In this document: positions 1 through 7,772 of the stretch, in pieces
Layout: each line of letters starts with the position of its first letter
Position numbering within the stretch: the stretch's first letter is position 1
Position numbers and translations under genes: made by a program
The notes under the pieces: model-generated
Seen by the model: the letters and a program-made list of their open reading frames with translations, nothing else
Database searches by the model: none
What the model was told of the DNA's origin: nothing
DNA from: Palsa-461 sp040414865
GTDB taxonomy: Bacteria > Actinomycetota > Acidimicrobiia > Acidimicrobiales > RAAP-2
Direction of reading: 5' to 3'
NCBI GenBank assembly: GCA_040414865.1
Contig: JBEDUR010000142.1
Coordinates: 1 to 64,000 of the forward strand
Length of the DNA: 64,000 nucleotides

Positions 1-424
1 GCCGCTCTTCGGCCTGACGGGCCGCGAAGACCTCTAACCGCGGGTCTCCCGCGTGGACCGCCGGAAAATGCACGGGCGGACCGAGGGCTCCATTTCCTTT
101 TGGCCTCCCTGCTGTAAGCCTGAACGATCGCGCAACGGTTCCGATCATTCGCTCGAGCCAGCCGCGGATCGCCCCTGCTCACGAAGACGTGCCCAAGAAG
201 AGTTTTTCGAGAGTTGGTCTTTCGCAGGTCTCGTCCCTGAAGCATCTACCGGCGGCGTGAGATGTTCCGCCCCCATTCGTGATCATCGGCCGGAATGGAG
301 CTGCAGACCCGACCGGCGTTGCCCGCGGTGCATCAAGGAGAGGCGAATCGCACAGGCAAGAAGGGGAGGGTGACCATGGGACTTGAGCCAAGGTCCCCGC
401 GTTGCATTGTGAGAGGATGAGTGG
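1..424. other. 5' flank without a supportable gene
   Basis: The short open frames here have unfamiliar, Arg/Pro-rich translations typical of shadow frames in GC-rich DNA. I see no RNA gene or clear promoter. The only element I can tie to a gene is GAGAGGA at 411-417, the ribosome binding site of the next gene. Confidence 0.5.
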
Positions 425-1735
425 ATGGCTGATCGGGCCTGGGCCATCACTCCGACCGGCCCCCTACACGGGAACATCCAGGTCGCAGGCTCGAAGAACG
501 TCATCACCAAGCTGATGGTGGCGGCGCTCATCGGCGACTGTCCCACGCTGATTCGCAACGCACCGGCAATCGGCGACGTCGAGATCACCGCCGAGATCCT
601 GCGCGCGGTGGGAGCGGGGATCGCGGTCGAGGGCTCGACGGTCACCATCGACCCCTCCGAAGTGCACGACAGTCACGTACCGGTCCACTACTCCGGTCTC
701 AACCGGATCCCGATCCTCATGATGGGCCCCTTACTCCGACAGCTGGGCGAGGCCTCCGTGCCGCTGGTCGGAGGCGATGCCATCGGGACGAGACCAATCG
801 ACTTCCACCTCGATGCTCTCCGGCAGTTGGGCGCCGAGATTCAGATCACCGAGGAAGGAGTCGAGGCCAAGGCGAGCCGACTTCACGGTGCCCACATTCG
901 GCTCCCGTTCCCGAGCGTGGGCGCCACTGAGACCGTCTTGCTGGCCGCGGCCACCGCCGAAGGTCGGACCGTGCTCGAGAATGCCGCGATCGAACCTGAG
1001 GTCGTCGAGCTGGCCCTCTTTCTGCAGCGCATGGGGGCAGGCATCGAACTGCAACCGGACCGCAGATTCGTCGTCGAAGGCAAGACGCAGCTTTCGGGGG
1101 CTCGGCAGCGGATAGGCGGCGATCGCATTGAGGCTTTCTCCTACCTCATCGCTGGGCTGGCGACTGGCGGCAGCGTCCGAGTCACCGGATGCAGCCAGGA
1201 CCGACTAGTAACCGCCATCTCGACCTTGTGTCGGATGGGCGCGACTTTCGAGATCGAAGACGACGGCGTCGTCGTGAGGCCGAGCGAGCTCCATCCGATC
1301 GCAGTCCATACGAGTCCCCACCCGGGCTTCATGACCGACTGGCAACCGCCCCTCGGAGTGCTGTTCACCCAGATCTCCGGCATGTCGCTGATCCACGAGA
1401 CGGTGTTCGAGGACCGGCTCGGGTATGTCGATGCCCTCAAGGCGATGGGAGCCGAGATCGAGCTGTATGACCAGTGCCTTGGTGGTGAGGCATGCCGCTT
1501 TCACGAGAGAGAGTGGCTTCATTCGGCTGTCATCCGTGGTCGGACGCCGCTGGCGGGCAGCGAGATCGTGATGCCCGACATTCGGGCGGCGTTCGCCTAC
1601 GTTCTCGCCGCGGCCACGGGGTCAGGGCCGTCGATTCTCTGCGGCGTTGAGCAGCTCGAGCGTGGCTATGACGCGGTCGCGGAAAAGTTCCGCTCGCTCG
1701 GACTGTTGATTGACGAGCTTCCCGTGACTGCCTGA
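425..1735 (+). CDS. murA: UDP-GlcNAc 1-carboxyvinyltransferase family protein (MurA-like, Cys to Asp variant)
   Basis: 436 residues, the usual MurA length. MurA moves enolpyruvate from PEP to UDP-GlcNAc, the first committed step of peptidoglycan synthesis in the cytoplasm. The expected active-site positions are present: Lys24-Asn25 in AGSKN, Arg94, Arg123 in GTRP, Asp305 in MTDWQ, Asp385/Arg387 in PDIRAA, and Arg413 in ERGY. The loop that normally carries the fosfomycin-reactive Cys115 reads GGDAIG, with Asp118 instead, as known for mycobacterial and chlamydial MurA. ATG 425 is preceded by GAGAGGA seven bases upstream. The sequence is otherwise divergent (SKNVITK rather than AKNAALP), so it could be a specialised paralog. 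It stands alone on its strand. Confidence 0.85.
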   Translation: MADRAWAITPTGPLHGNIQVAGSKNVITKLMVAALIGDCPTLIRNAPAIGDVEITAEILRAVGAGIAVEGSTVTIDPSEVHDSHVPVHYSGLNRIPILMMGPLLRQLGEASVPLVGGDAIGTRPIDFHLDALRQLGAEIQITEEGVEAKASRLHGAHIRLPFPSVGATETVLLAAATAEGRTVLENAAIEPEVVELALFLQRMGAGIELQPDRRFVVEGKTQLSGARQRIGGDRIEAFSYLIAGLATGGSVRVTGCSQDRLVTAISTLCRMGATFEIEDDGVVVRPSELHPIAVHTSPHPGFMTDWQPPLGVLFTQISGMSLIHETVFEDRLGYVDALKAMGAEIELYDQCLGGEACRFHEREWLHSAVIRGRTPLAGSEIVMPDIRAAFAYVLAAATGSGPSILCGVEQLERGYDAVAEKFRSLGLLIDELPVTA

Positions 1736-1975
1736 AAATCTGCTCACATGGTCCGGCGTCCACCGGACCCATGACGGCGTTTGCTGGTCAGCCGGAGGTG
1801 GGCGTCCCAGGCCGGTTGAGCTCTGGATCGGGCGCCTGATGACGTCCTCAGACGGTCCGGAATCGGCCAGCATGGTCGATCAAATCGGGTTTTGGGGTGC
1901 TCCACCATCCGACCCACGCATCCGGTGGTCGACCTCGGCGATCCTAGGACGGAGATCACACCAAGGAGGGCGACG

Positions 1976-2380
1976 GTGGACGACCGGTTGTTGCGGCAAC
2001 GCCTCGAGATCGCCGAAGTCGGTCGCCTGGGCACGATCACCCCTGACCTGAAGCCCCACCTCGTGCCCTGTTGCTTCGCCCTGGTGGGCAGCACGGTCTA
2101 CTCGGCCGTCGACGCCAAGCCGAAATCGAGCCTCGTTCTGCGTCGAGTCGAGAACATTGGCGTACACCCGCAGGCCTCTCTGCTCGTCGACCACTACGAC
2201 CAGGACTGGTCGCGCCTGTGGTGGATCCGGCTCGATGGTCGAGCTCGGGTCGCCGACACCCAGGTCGAACGCGAGCTCGCCGTCGAGCACCTACGGAGCA
2301 AATACTCCCAGTACCGGGAGACCGCGATCGTCGGACCGGTTATCGCCTTAGAGGTCGATTCGTGGAGAAGCTGGCCCTGA
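1976..2380 (+). CDS. PPOX-class F420-dependent oxidoreductase-like protein
   Basis: 134 residues in the split-barrel fold shared by pyridoxamine 5'-phosphate oxidase and F420-dependent reductases. It resembles the short actinobacterial subgroup called TIGR03668: N-terminal RLEIAEVGRLGTI, a central PKSS stretch, then LLVDHYDQDWSRLWWIRLDG and a C-terminal YSQYRE segment. Substrate is unknown; F420 or flavin use is inferred from the family. The frame is open from ATG 1892, but GTG 1976 is favoured because AAGGAGGG lies at 1963-1970 and the family usually starts just before this helix. Confidence 0.8.
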   Translation: MDDRLLRQRLEIAEVGRLGTITPDLKPHLVPCCFALVGSTVYSAVDAKPKSSLVLRRVENIGVHPQASLLVDHYDQDWSRLWWIRLDGRARVADTQVERELAVEHLRSKYSQYRETAIVGPVIALEVDSWRSWP

Positions 2381-2483
2381 GCCTGACTGTGCTCCGAAAA
2401 GTCTCCGAGATCACGGAAGCGCCAACGCTGGCAAATGGTCGAGGCAGGGCTAGGAGGACGAGGCGGCCGCGGGCCGCCCAATT

Positions 2484-3332
2484 TCACCGCCACCACGGAG
2501 CGATGTTTGCCCCGATGGCCTCGAGCACACGGTCGAGCGACTCGGGCCGGAACGCCGCGAAGAACGCGATGACCCGGGTCGTCAGCAGCGCCCCGAAGAG
2601 CGCCGAGAGCCGGTCGGGACAGGCCGCTGCCAGGGCTCGCCGAGCTGCCGCCCGTGCGTCCGTGGACACGCGGTCCCGGTCGACCTCGCTCCAAAAGGCA
2701 AGCGTGGCCAAGTCGAAGCGCCAGTCGCCCGTGGCGGCGAGTTCCCAGTCGAAGACCCCGGTCACCGAGTCGCCGTCAGCGAGGTAGTTCCGGTGGTGGA
2801 AGTCGTTGTGGACGACGTCGACGTCGCGAGTCGCCGTGTCGTCCAAGCCCGCCAGCGTCCCCTCTAGCTCGATCCCCCAATGGCTGGTTTGTTCCTGGTG
2901 TTCGAACCAGGCGGCCCTTGTCCGTGCCCATCCGATTGCGGTCTCCGCCCAGGACGGCTCGGGAGCCGGCGCCCGGTTGGCATGGCATTCGGCCAGGGCA
3001 ACCAGCTGCCCGAGGTGTTCCGTGCTCGTCACAGACGGGAGCGACCCGGGGAGGACACGCTGGAGAGACCAGGTCACCTCGCCGTCGGTGCCCGTGCCCT
3101 CGTAGCGCGGGCACGGGTAGCCGGTGGCACCGAGGACGCCGGCGAGCTTGGCACCGCGCGCCCACTCCGGTGCCGAGTCGGACCCGGCGACGACCTTGAG
3201 AACCAACCGGTCCCCAACCTGGTTCGAGACGAAGGTCGCTCCGAACTCCCCTCCCTCGGCCGGGGCGACGATGTGCAACCCAAGGGAAGCGGCGACCCGC
3301 TCGGTCGGGGTCTCGGGCTCTCGTCCGGTCAT
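2484..3332 (-). CDS. APH/choline kinase-fold phosphotransferase
   Basis: 282 residues with the aminoglycoside phosphotransferase/choline kinase fold. Visible kinase elements are a probable ATP-binding Lys in LVLK (about residue 46), the catalytic loop VVHNDFHHRNYL (Asp177, Asn182) and the metal-binding GVFDWELAATGDWRFDLATL segment (Asp195). It should transfer phosphate from ATP to a small hydroxylated compound; the substrate cannot be read from sequence, and most chromosomal members of this family are not antibiotic resistance enzymes. A second, only distantly similar member lies 1 kb away on the other strand. Confidence 0.8.
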   Translation of the reverse strand: MTGREPETPTERVAASLGLHIVAPAEGGEFGATFVSNQVGDRLVLKVVAGSDSAPEWARGAKLAGVLGATGYPCPRYEGTGTDGEVTWSLQRVLPGSLPSVTSTEHLGQLVALAECHANRAPAPEPSWAETAIGWARTRAAWFEHQEQTSHWGIELEGTLAGLDDTATRDVDVVHNDFHHRNYLADGDSVTGVFDWELAATGDWRFDLATLAFWSEVDRDRVSTDARAAARRALAAACPDRLSALFGALLTTRVIAFFAAFRPESLDRVLEAIGANIAPWWR

Positions 3333-3466
3333 GTGGCGAGCACGCGCTCTGGGTCACGCCGAGCGCGAGGTCCGCGCTGCTCCGATGACCGGCACCGGCG
3401 GGCCGATGAGCTCCCCCAAAGTCGGATGTTCCGGCAACTCAGCTCAGATCTCGCCGCCGGCCGTCC

Positions 3467-4048
3467 TTATCGACCCCGGCGGGCCACGGTTGACCTCCAC
3501 CGATCAGCATCGAGTGCCCACCTGGAATATTCCCCACTCTCGGCCGGCGCAGTCGGCGAAGCCGTGCCCACTTCGATGAGGCGAAAGCCAGCCCTCCGAG
3601 CGACCGCCTCGCTGCGCACGTTGGCGCGGTCGCACTCGATGAGGATCCGTCTGACCCCGAGCTCGGAGAAGCCAACGGCCGCGAGGGCGCGGGTCGCTCG
3701 AGTGGCGTACCCCTTTCCCCAGGCCGAGTGATTGAGCCAGTAGCCCATACCGAGCTCGGCTTCGTTCAAGGTGAAAAATCCCCAGGTCCCGACCGGCCCG
3801 TTTCCGGCTGGCACGACCGCGTAGTCGGCCCCAACGTCCTCCTGCCAGCGGCGTTCGGACTCCTCGAGGAACTGGCGTTGGAAGCTCAATGTCGGCCGTT
3901 GGGCCGCCCAAGGCATCCACTCGTGAAGCTCGTCGTAGCTGGCCAGAGTCAAATCCAAGAGCACGTCGACATCGTCGATGCGCCAACGTTGCAGTCGAAG
4001 CGACGGCTCCTCGTCGTCCAGGTTGACCGTCTCGGGTAGACGGGGCAT
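3467..4048 (-). CDS. GNAT-family N-acetyltransferase (RimJ/RimL type)
   Basis: 193 residues from ATG 4048 (MPRLPETVNL). The opening LRLQRWRIDDVDVLLDLT and the body are typical of the RimJ/RimL branch of GNAT acetyltransferases, which use acetyl-CoA to acetylate amines, often protein N-termini. The acetyl-CoA pyrophosphate loop is AWGKGYATRAT, followed by the conserved ALAAVGFSELGVRRI helix-strand unit. The frame is open upstream to 4258, but that part is low-complexity Arg-rich sequence unlike the family. No strong ribosome binding site marks the start. Substrate unknown. Confidence 0.8.
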   Translation of the reverse strand: MPRLPETVNLDDEEPSLRLQRWRIDDVDVLLDLTLASYDELHEWMPWAAQRPTLSFQRQFLEESERRWQEDVGADYAVVPAGNGPVGTWGFFTLNEAELGMGYWLNHSAWGKGYATRATRALAAVGFSELGVRRILIECDRANVRSEAVARRAGFRLIEVGTASPTAPAESGEYSRWALDADRWRSTVARRGR

Positions 4049-4257
4049 CACTCGTTCGCGGGCCTGACCGCGTCGCCACACGAGAAGTCCGGGATCACGC
4101 CTCGGCCAAGTCGAACGGTGAGGGGAACCAGGGCGAAAGTCACCGCTCCAAATCGTACGCAACCGAGGCCTGAGCAGGTTCCGGCGCGATATGAAAAGTC
4201 CACTGTCGTCCTGCCCGATGGTCACCCGAACTCGAGACCCGTTTCTTTCGCCGGTCA

Positions 4258-4263
4258 TATCGT
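4258..4263 (+). promoter_or_regulatory. -10 box TATCGT, leaderless pattern
   Basis: TATCGT lies exactly six bases before the GTG start at 4270. This matches the TANNNT-to-start spacing repeated at many genes in this window and suggests a transcript beginning at or next to the start codon. No -35 element is evident. Confidence 0.45.
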
Positions 4264-4269
4264 GATGAC

Positions 4270-5070
4270 GTGTCGATCCCGACCCCCGAGGGCGAACCCG
4301 ACGAGCCCGTACCTGGGGGCAGCGTCAGCCGTCCGGTTCGGATAGGAGACACCGTGCGTCGCCCGGTCGAACGCTGGTCCCCGGCCGTTTGGAGGCTTCT
4401 GAAGCACCTCGAGGAGGTCGGCTTCGACGGCGCTCCACGATTCCTCGGCGTCGATCCCAAAGGCCGGGAGATCCTTACCTGGATCGACGGGACTCCGGCG
4501 ACCCGCCCATGGCCAGGTTCCTTGCTCGAGGACGAGGGACTCATCGAGTTCGCCGGGCTGCTCCGGCGGTACCACGAAGCGGTGAGGTCCTACCGGCCCC
4601 CGTCCGATGCCCTGTGGTGGACGGGCGTTCTGGGGCTCTCGCCGGGCGAAGTGGTCATCCACGGGGACCTCGGACCGTGGAACACGATCTGGGACGGAGG
4701 CAGGCCGGTCGGCTTCATCGACTGGGACTTCGCCGAACCGGCGCCGCCGATCGCCGAAGTCGCCGAAGCCGCGTTCTTCGTCACCCCGATGCGAGACGAC
4801 GCTCACTGCATGGAGTGCGGGTTTACCCGTCCGCCCGACCGCGATCGGCGGCTGCGCGTGTTCTGCGACGCGTACGGCATCTCGGACACTGAAACGGTCC
4901 TCGAGCACATGGAGGCCTACTGGGAGACCGAGATCGGGCGAACGTCGGTCCTCGGACCGGCCGGAGTCCACCCGTGGTCCGGCTTCCACCGCCGGGGCTT
5001 GGTGGCAGCGAACCAGGGCCTCTTGGATTGGCTCCGCACCTACCGCCGGGTCAGCCGTGGCCCCTCATGA
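4270..5070 (+). CDS. APH-fold phosphotransferase
   Basis: 266 residues. The kinase catalytic loop VVIHGDLGPWNTIW (Asp133, Asn138) and the metal-binding GFIDWDFAEP (Asp151) place it in the aminoglycoside phosphotransferase superfamily. The N-terminal lobe is short and begins with a Pro-rich tail. The C-terminal half contains the pair CMEC, not a standard family feature. Substrate unknown. GTG 4270 is supported by a TATCGT box six bases upstream. It is transcribed divergently from the GNAT gene; nothing in the neighbourhood fixes its role. Confidence 0.78.
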   Translation: MSIPTPEGEPDEPVPGGSVSRPVRIGDTVRRPVERWSPAVWRLLKHLEEVGFDGAPRFLGVDPKGREILTWIDGTPATRPWPGSLLEDEGLIEFAGLLRRYHEAVRSYRPPSDALWWTGVLGLSPGEVVIHGDLGPWNTIWDGGRPVGFIDWDFAEPAPPIAEVAEAAFFVTPMRDDAHCMECGFTRPPDRDRRLRVFCDAYGISDTETVLEHMEAYWETEIGRTSVLGPAGVHPWSGFHRRGLVAANQGLLDWLRTYRRVSRGPS

Positions 5071-5238
5071 CGGCGGCTGCCTCGGTCCTCGTCAACCCCG
5101 GGGCACCCCATCGCTTCCCGCCGATGCGACGGGTGCGATACGGGACCAGGTGACGAGATCTGGGTACAAGCCCAATCGCCCATCCGCGCACATGACGCCA
5201 CTTTGCCCTTCGGCAAGCGAGGCAGCGCCTTGGGCGCC

Positions 5239-5267
5239 TTGACTGGCCGGAGGGTCGATGCCATCAT
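5239..5267 (+). promoter_or_regulatory. promoter of the leu leader and leuA
   Basis: -35 TTGACT (5239-5244), 17-base spacer, -10 CATCAT (5262-5267). The predicted start of transcription, about seven bases on, coincides with ATG 5275 of the leader peptide. The leader mRNA would then be leaderless, which fits the lack of a ribosome binding site at usable distance from that ATG. Confidence 0.6.
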
Positions 5268-5274
5268 CTTTTCG

Positions 5275-5313
5275 ATGCCCGGAGCGCACCCCTCGGTTCT
5301 GCTGCTGACCTGA
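5275..5313 (+). CDS. leuL: leucine leader peptide (attenuator, 12 residues)
   Basis: The short frame encodes MPGAHPSVLLLT and stops at TGA 5311. It carries one Val codon (GTT 5296) and three consecutive Leu codons (CTG 5299-5307) just before the stop, the design of a translational attenuator sensing charged Leu-tRNA. An eight-base-pair hairpin follows at once (5315-5338), then a strong intrinsic terminator (5345-5372), 51 bases ahead of leuA. When leucine is plentiful the ribosome should finish the leader and the terminator form; stalling at the CTG run should allow readthrough. Too short for normal gene callers. The mechanism is inferred from this arrangement; the antiterminator pairing is not obvious to me. 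Confidence 0.75.
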   Translation: MPGAHPSVLLLT

Positions 5314-5314
5314 C

Positions 5315-5338
5315 GGCGAACGCCACATCGCGTTCGCC
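5315..5338 (+). promoter_or_regulatory. pre-terminator hairpin of the leu attenuator
   Basis: GGCGAACG (5315-5322) pairs perfectly with CGTTCGCC (5331-5338) around an eight-base loop. It begins one base after the leader stop codon, where a ribosome finishing the leader would cover or disrupt it. Confidence 0.6.
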
Positions 5339-5344
5339 CACCTA

Positions 5345-5372
5345 CCTCCTGGTTCCGACCAGGAGGTTTTTT
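5345..5372 (+). terminator. intrinsic terminator of the leu attenuator
   Basis: Perfect nine-base-pair stem CCTCCTGGT (5345-5353) / ACCAGGAGG (5358-5366) with a TCCG loop, followed by six T residues (5367-5372). It lies upstream of leuA in the same orientation, so it can only serve conditional termination. Confidence 0.85.
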
Positions 5373-5423
5373 GTTGGTCAGGAACCGGGATCGGGAGCAT
5401 GAGGAGCAAGGAAGGAGGAGGCC

Positions 5424-7145
5424 GTGAGCCGAGCAACCGAGTCACGACACAGCACCGTGGACGGCGGCCGCCTGGCGCTGCCCTGCGACCCCTCGCCGAT
5501 GCCCTTCGACAAGTACCGCTCCCACATTCCGCTGAAGCTCTCGGACCGGGCCTGGCCCGACCGGGTCTTCGAGCGGGCGCCCCGGTGGGCCAGCGTCGAT
5601 CTGCGCGACGGCAACCAGGCGCTCATCGACCCCATGGATCCGGCCCGCAAGCACCGTCTCTTCGAGGCGTTGGTCGCGATCGGGTTCAAGGAGATCGAGG
5701 TCGGGTTCCCGTCCGCCTCGCAGCCGGACTTCGACTTCCAGCGTCAGCTCATCGAGGAGGACCTCGTACCCGAGGACGTCGAGATCCAAGTGCTCGTCCA
5801 GTGCCGTGAGGAGCTGATCGATCGGACCTTCGAGTCGCTGAAGGGGGCCCGCCGGGCCATCGTGCACTTCTACAACTCGACCTCCGCGCTCCAGCGCGAC
5901 GTGGTGTTCGGGCTCGACAAGCCGGGCATCGTCGACATCGCGACGAGGGCGGCGAAGCGGTGCAAGGAGCTCGAGGCCAACCTGGGGGGCACCGAGATCC
6001 GCTACGAGTACTCACCGGAGAGCTTCACCGGCACCGAGCCCGAGTTCGCCGTTGAGATCTGCGAAGCGGTGATGGACGTCATCGAGCCATCCCCCGATCG
6101 CCCGATCATCCTCAACCTTCCTGCCACCGTCGAGATGTACAGCCCTAACGTGTACGCGGACGTCATCGAGTGGTTCGGACGGAACATCTCGAACCGCGCC
6201 TCAGTCGTCCTCAGCCTGCATCCCCACAACGATCGAGGCACCGCAGTGGCCGCAGCCGAGCTGGCCGTGCTGGCCGGGGCCGATCGGATCGAGGGGACGC
6301 TCTTCGGCAACGGGGAGCGCACCGGGAACGTCGACGTCGTGACGCTGGCGTTGAATCTCTTCTCCCAGGGCATCGATCCCTGTCTCGATTTCGGCGACAT
6401 CGAGCGGGTCCGAAAGGTGGCCGAGTACGCCACCCGTCTCCCCGTGCACCCCCGGCACCCCTACGTCGGCGATCTCGTCTACACCGCGTTCTCGGGCTCG
6501 CACCAGGACGCCATCAAGAAGGGCATGTCCGCGATCGGCGACGAGTACGAGGCCTGGGAGGTCCCGTACCTGCCGATCGACCCGAAGCACCTGGGGCGCA
6601 CCTACGAGGCAATCGTTCGGGTGAACAGCCAGTCGGGCAAGGGCGGGGTCGCGTACGTCATGGACACCGAGCACGGGCTCGACCTGCCCCGTCGACTGCA
6701 GATCGAGTTCTCGAAGGCCGTCCAGTCGGTGACCGAGGCGAGCGGGACCGAGATCCGACCCGATGAGATGTGGGAGGTGTTCTCGGACACCTACCTGCCC
6801 GACGAAGCCGGGATCCGTCTCCTCTCGAGCGAGATCTCATCTGACGCCGAGGCGACGACGGTCGTCGCCCAGCTGTTGGTCGACGGCCATCACCGCACGA
6901 TCCGCGGCACCGGGAACGGTCCCATTGACGCTCTGGTCGCCGGGCTCCACGATGTCGGCGTCTCGCTCGAGGTCGTCGACTACAGCGAGCACGCCCTCAC
7001 CGCGGGCAGCGAGGCTTCGGCCGTCGCCTACGTCGAGGTCGAGGTGGCCGGGGAATGTCTGTGGGGGGTCGGGATGGACTCGAGCATCCTGGATGCGTCC
7101 CTGAACGCCGTGGTCAGCGCGGCCAACCGGGCCCGCGAGGCATAG
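5424..7145 (+). CDS. leuA: 2-isopropylmalate synthase
   Basis: 573 residues, the long actinobacterial LeuA form. It condenses acetyl-CoA with 2-oxoisovalerate, the committed step of leucine synthesis. The TIM barrel carries DLRDGNQAL (Arg61, Asp62), HPHNDRGT (His266, His268) and the GNGERTGN loop (295-302). The C-terminal part from about residue 440 matches the LeuA allosteric domain, where leucine binds in the family. The N-terminus MPFDKYRSHIPLKLSDRAWP is typical of this subtype. GTG 5424 has an excellent AAGGAGG (5412-5418). Control is probably double: attenuation through the leader at 5275 and feedback by leucine. It converges with leuCD, leaving 30 bases between stops. Confidence 0.96.
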   Translation: MSRATESRHSTVDGGRLALPCDPSPMPFDKYRSHIPLKLSDRAWPDRVFERAPRWASVDLRDGNQALIDPMDPARKHRLFEALVAIGFKEIEVGFPSASQPDFDFQRQLIEEDLVPEDVEIQVLVQCREELIDRTFESLKGARRAIVHFYNSTSALQRDVVFGLDKPGIVDIATRAAKRCKELEANLGGTEIRYEYSPESFTGTEPEFAVEICEAVMDVIEPSPDRPIILNLPATVEMYSPNVYADVIEWFGRNISNRASVVLSLHPHNDRGTAVAAAELAVLAGADRIEGTLFGNGERTGNVDVVTLALNLFSQGIDPCLDFGDIERVRKVAEYATRLPVHPRHPYVGDLVYTAFSGSHQDAIKKGMSAIGDEYEAWEVPYLPIDPKHLGRTYEAIVRVNSQSGKGGVAYVMDTEHGLDLPRRLQIEFSKAVQSVTEASGTEIRPDEMWEVFSDTYLPDEAGIRLLSSEISSDAEATTVVAQLLVDGHHRTIRGTGNGPIDALVAGLHDVGVSLEVVDYSEHALTAGSEASAVAYVEVEVAGECLWGVGMDSSILDASLNAVVSAANRAREA

Positions 7146-7175
7146 GGCGGGGACTGGAGACCGCCGAGGCGGAGT

Positions 7176-7772
7176 TCATGCCGACATCGAGGGGCGCCAA
7201 CGGGGTCGGGTCGCCTCGTACTCGGCAATCCGGTCTTCGTAGCGCAGCGTCAACCCGATGTCATCCCAGCCGTTGAGCAGCCGCGTGCGTGTGAACTGGT
7301 CCAGCGGGAAGGTGCCGGCGACGCCGGCCGACGGCGCCTCGACCGTGCCCCGCTCGACGTCGATGGTGATCTCCAGGCGAGGGTCGTCGACGACGGCATC
7401 GAGCAGCGCCCGGGCCAGCTCCTCGGCCACCTTGACTGGAAGCAGGCCCTGCTTGGTGCAGTTGTTGGCGAAGATGTCGCCGAACCTGGCCGAGATGACC
7501 GCCTCGAAGCCGTAGTCGAGCAGGGCCCACACCGCGTGCTCGCGAGAAGAGCCGGTGCCGAAGTTCGGCCCGGCAACGAGGATCGTCGCGCCGGCGTACT
7601 CGTCGTGGTTGAGCACGAAGTCGCGGTCGTCCCTCCACTCGGCGAACAGCCCGGCACCGAAGCCAGTCCGCTCGACCCGCTTGAGCCAGTCCGAGGGGAT
7701 GATCTGGTCGGTGTCGACGTCCGAGCGGTCGAGGGGAGCGGCGGTTCCGGTCACCACCCGCACCGGCTTCAT
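7176..7772 (-). CDS. leuD: 3-isopropylmalate dehydratase small subunit
   Basis: 198 residues from MKPVRVVTG; the upstream extension of the frame lies inside leuC and is not family-like. LeuD forms the swivelling domain of the LeuCD isomerase, which turns 2-isopropylmalate into 3-isopropylmalate and, in the citramalate route, citramalate into methylmalate. Diagnostic segments are SDVDTDQIIPSDWLKR, PNFGTGSSREHAVWAL and FGDIFANNCTKQGLLP. The start codon overlaps the leuC stop by four bases (ATGA), implying translational coupling and equal subunit supply. Confidence 0.95.
   Translation of the reverse strand: MKPVRVVTGTAAPLDRSDVDTDQIIPSDWLKRVERTGFGAGLFAEWRDDRDFVLNHDEYAGATILVAGPNFGTGSSREHAVWALLDYGFEAVISARFGDIFANNCTKQGLLPVKVAEELARALLDAVVDDPRLEITIDVERGTVEAPSAGVAGTFPLDQFTRTRLLNGWDDIGLTLRYEDRIAEYEATRPRWRPSMSA

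Noticed and set aside
53..373. 106-codon plus-strand frame at the left edge
   Set aside because: No recognisable family, no ribosome binding site, and composition typical of spurious frames.
2484..5070. The two APH-fold genes as antibiotic resistance determinants
   Set aside because: They only share general kinase motifs; nothing nearby (integron, transposase, resistance genes) suggests an acquired resistance cassette.
5371..5390. GGTC-A-GGAACC after the leu terminator as an antiterminator partner
   Set aside because: It can pair with the terminator's 5' arm region but lies downstream of the T run, so it is transcribed too late to prevent termination.
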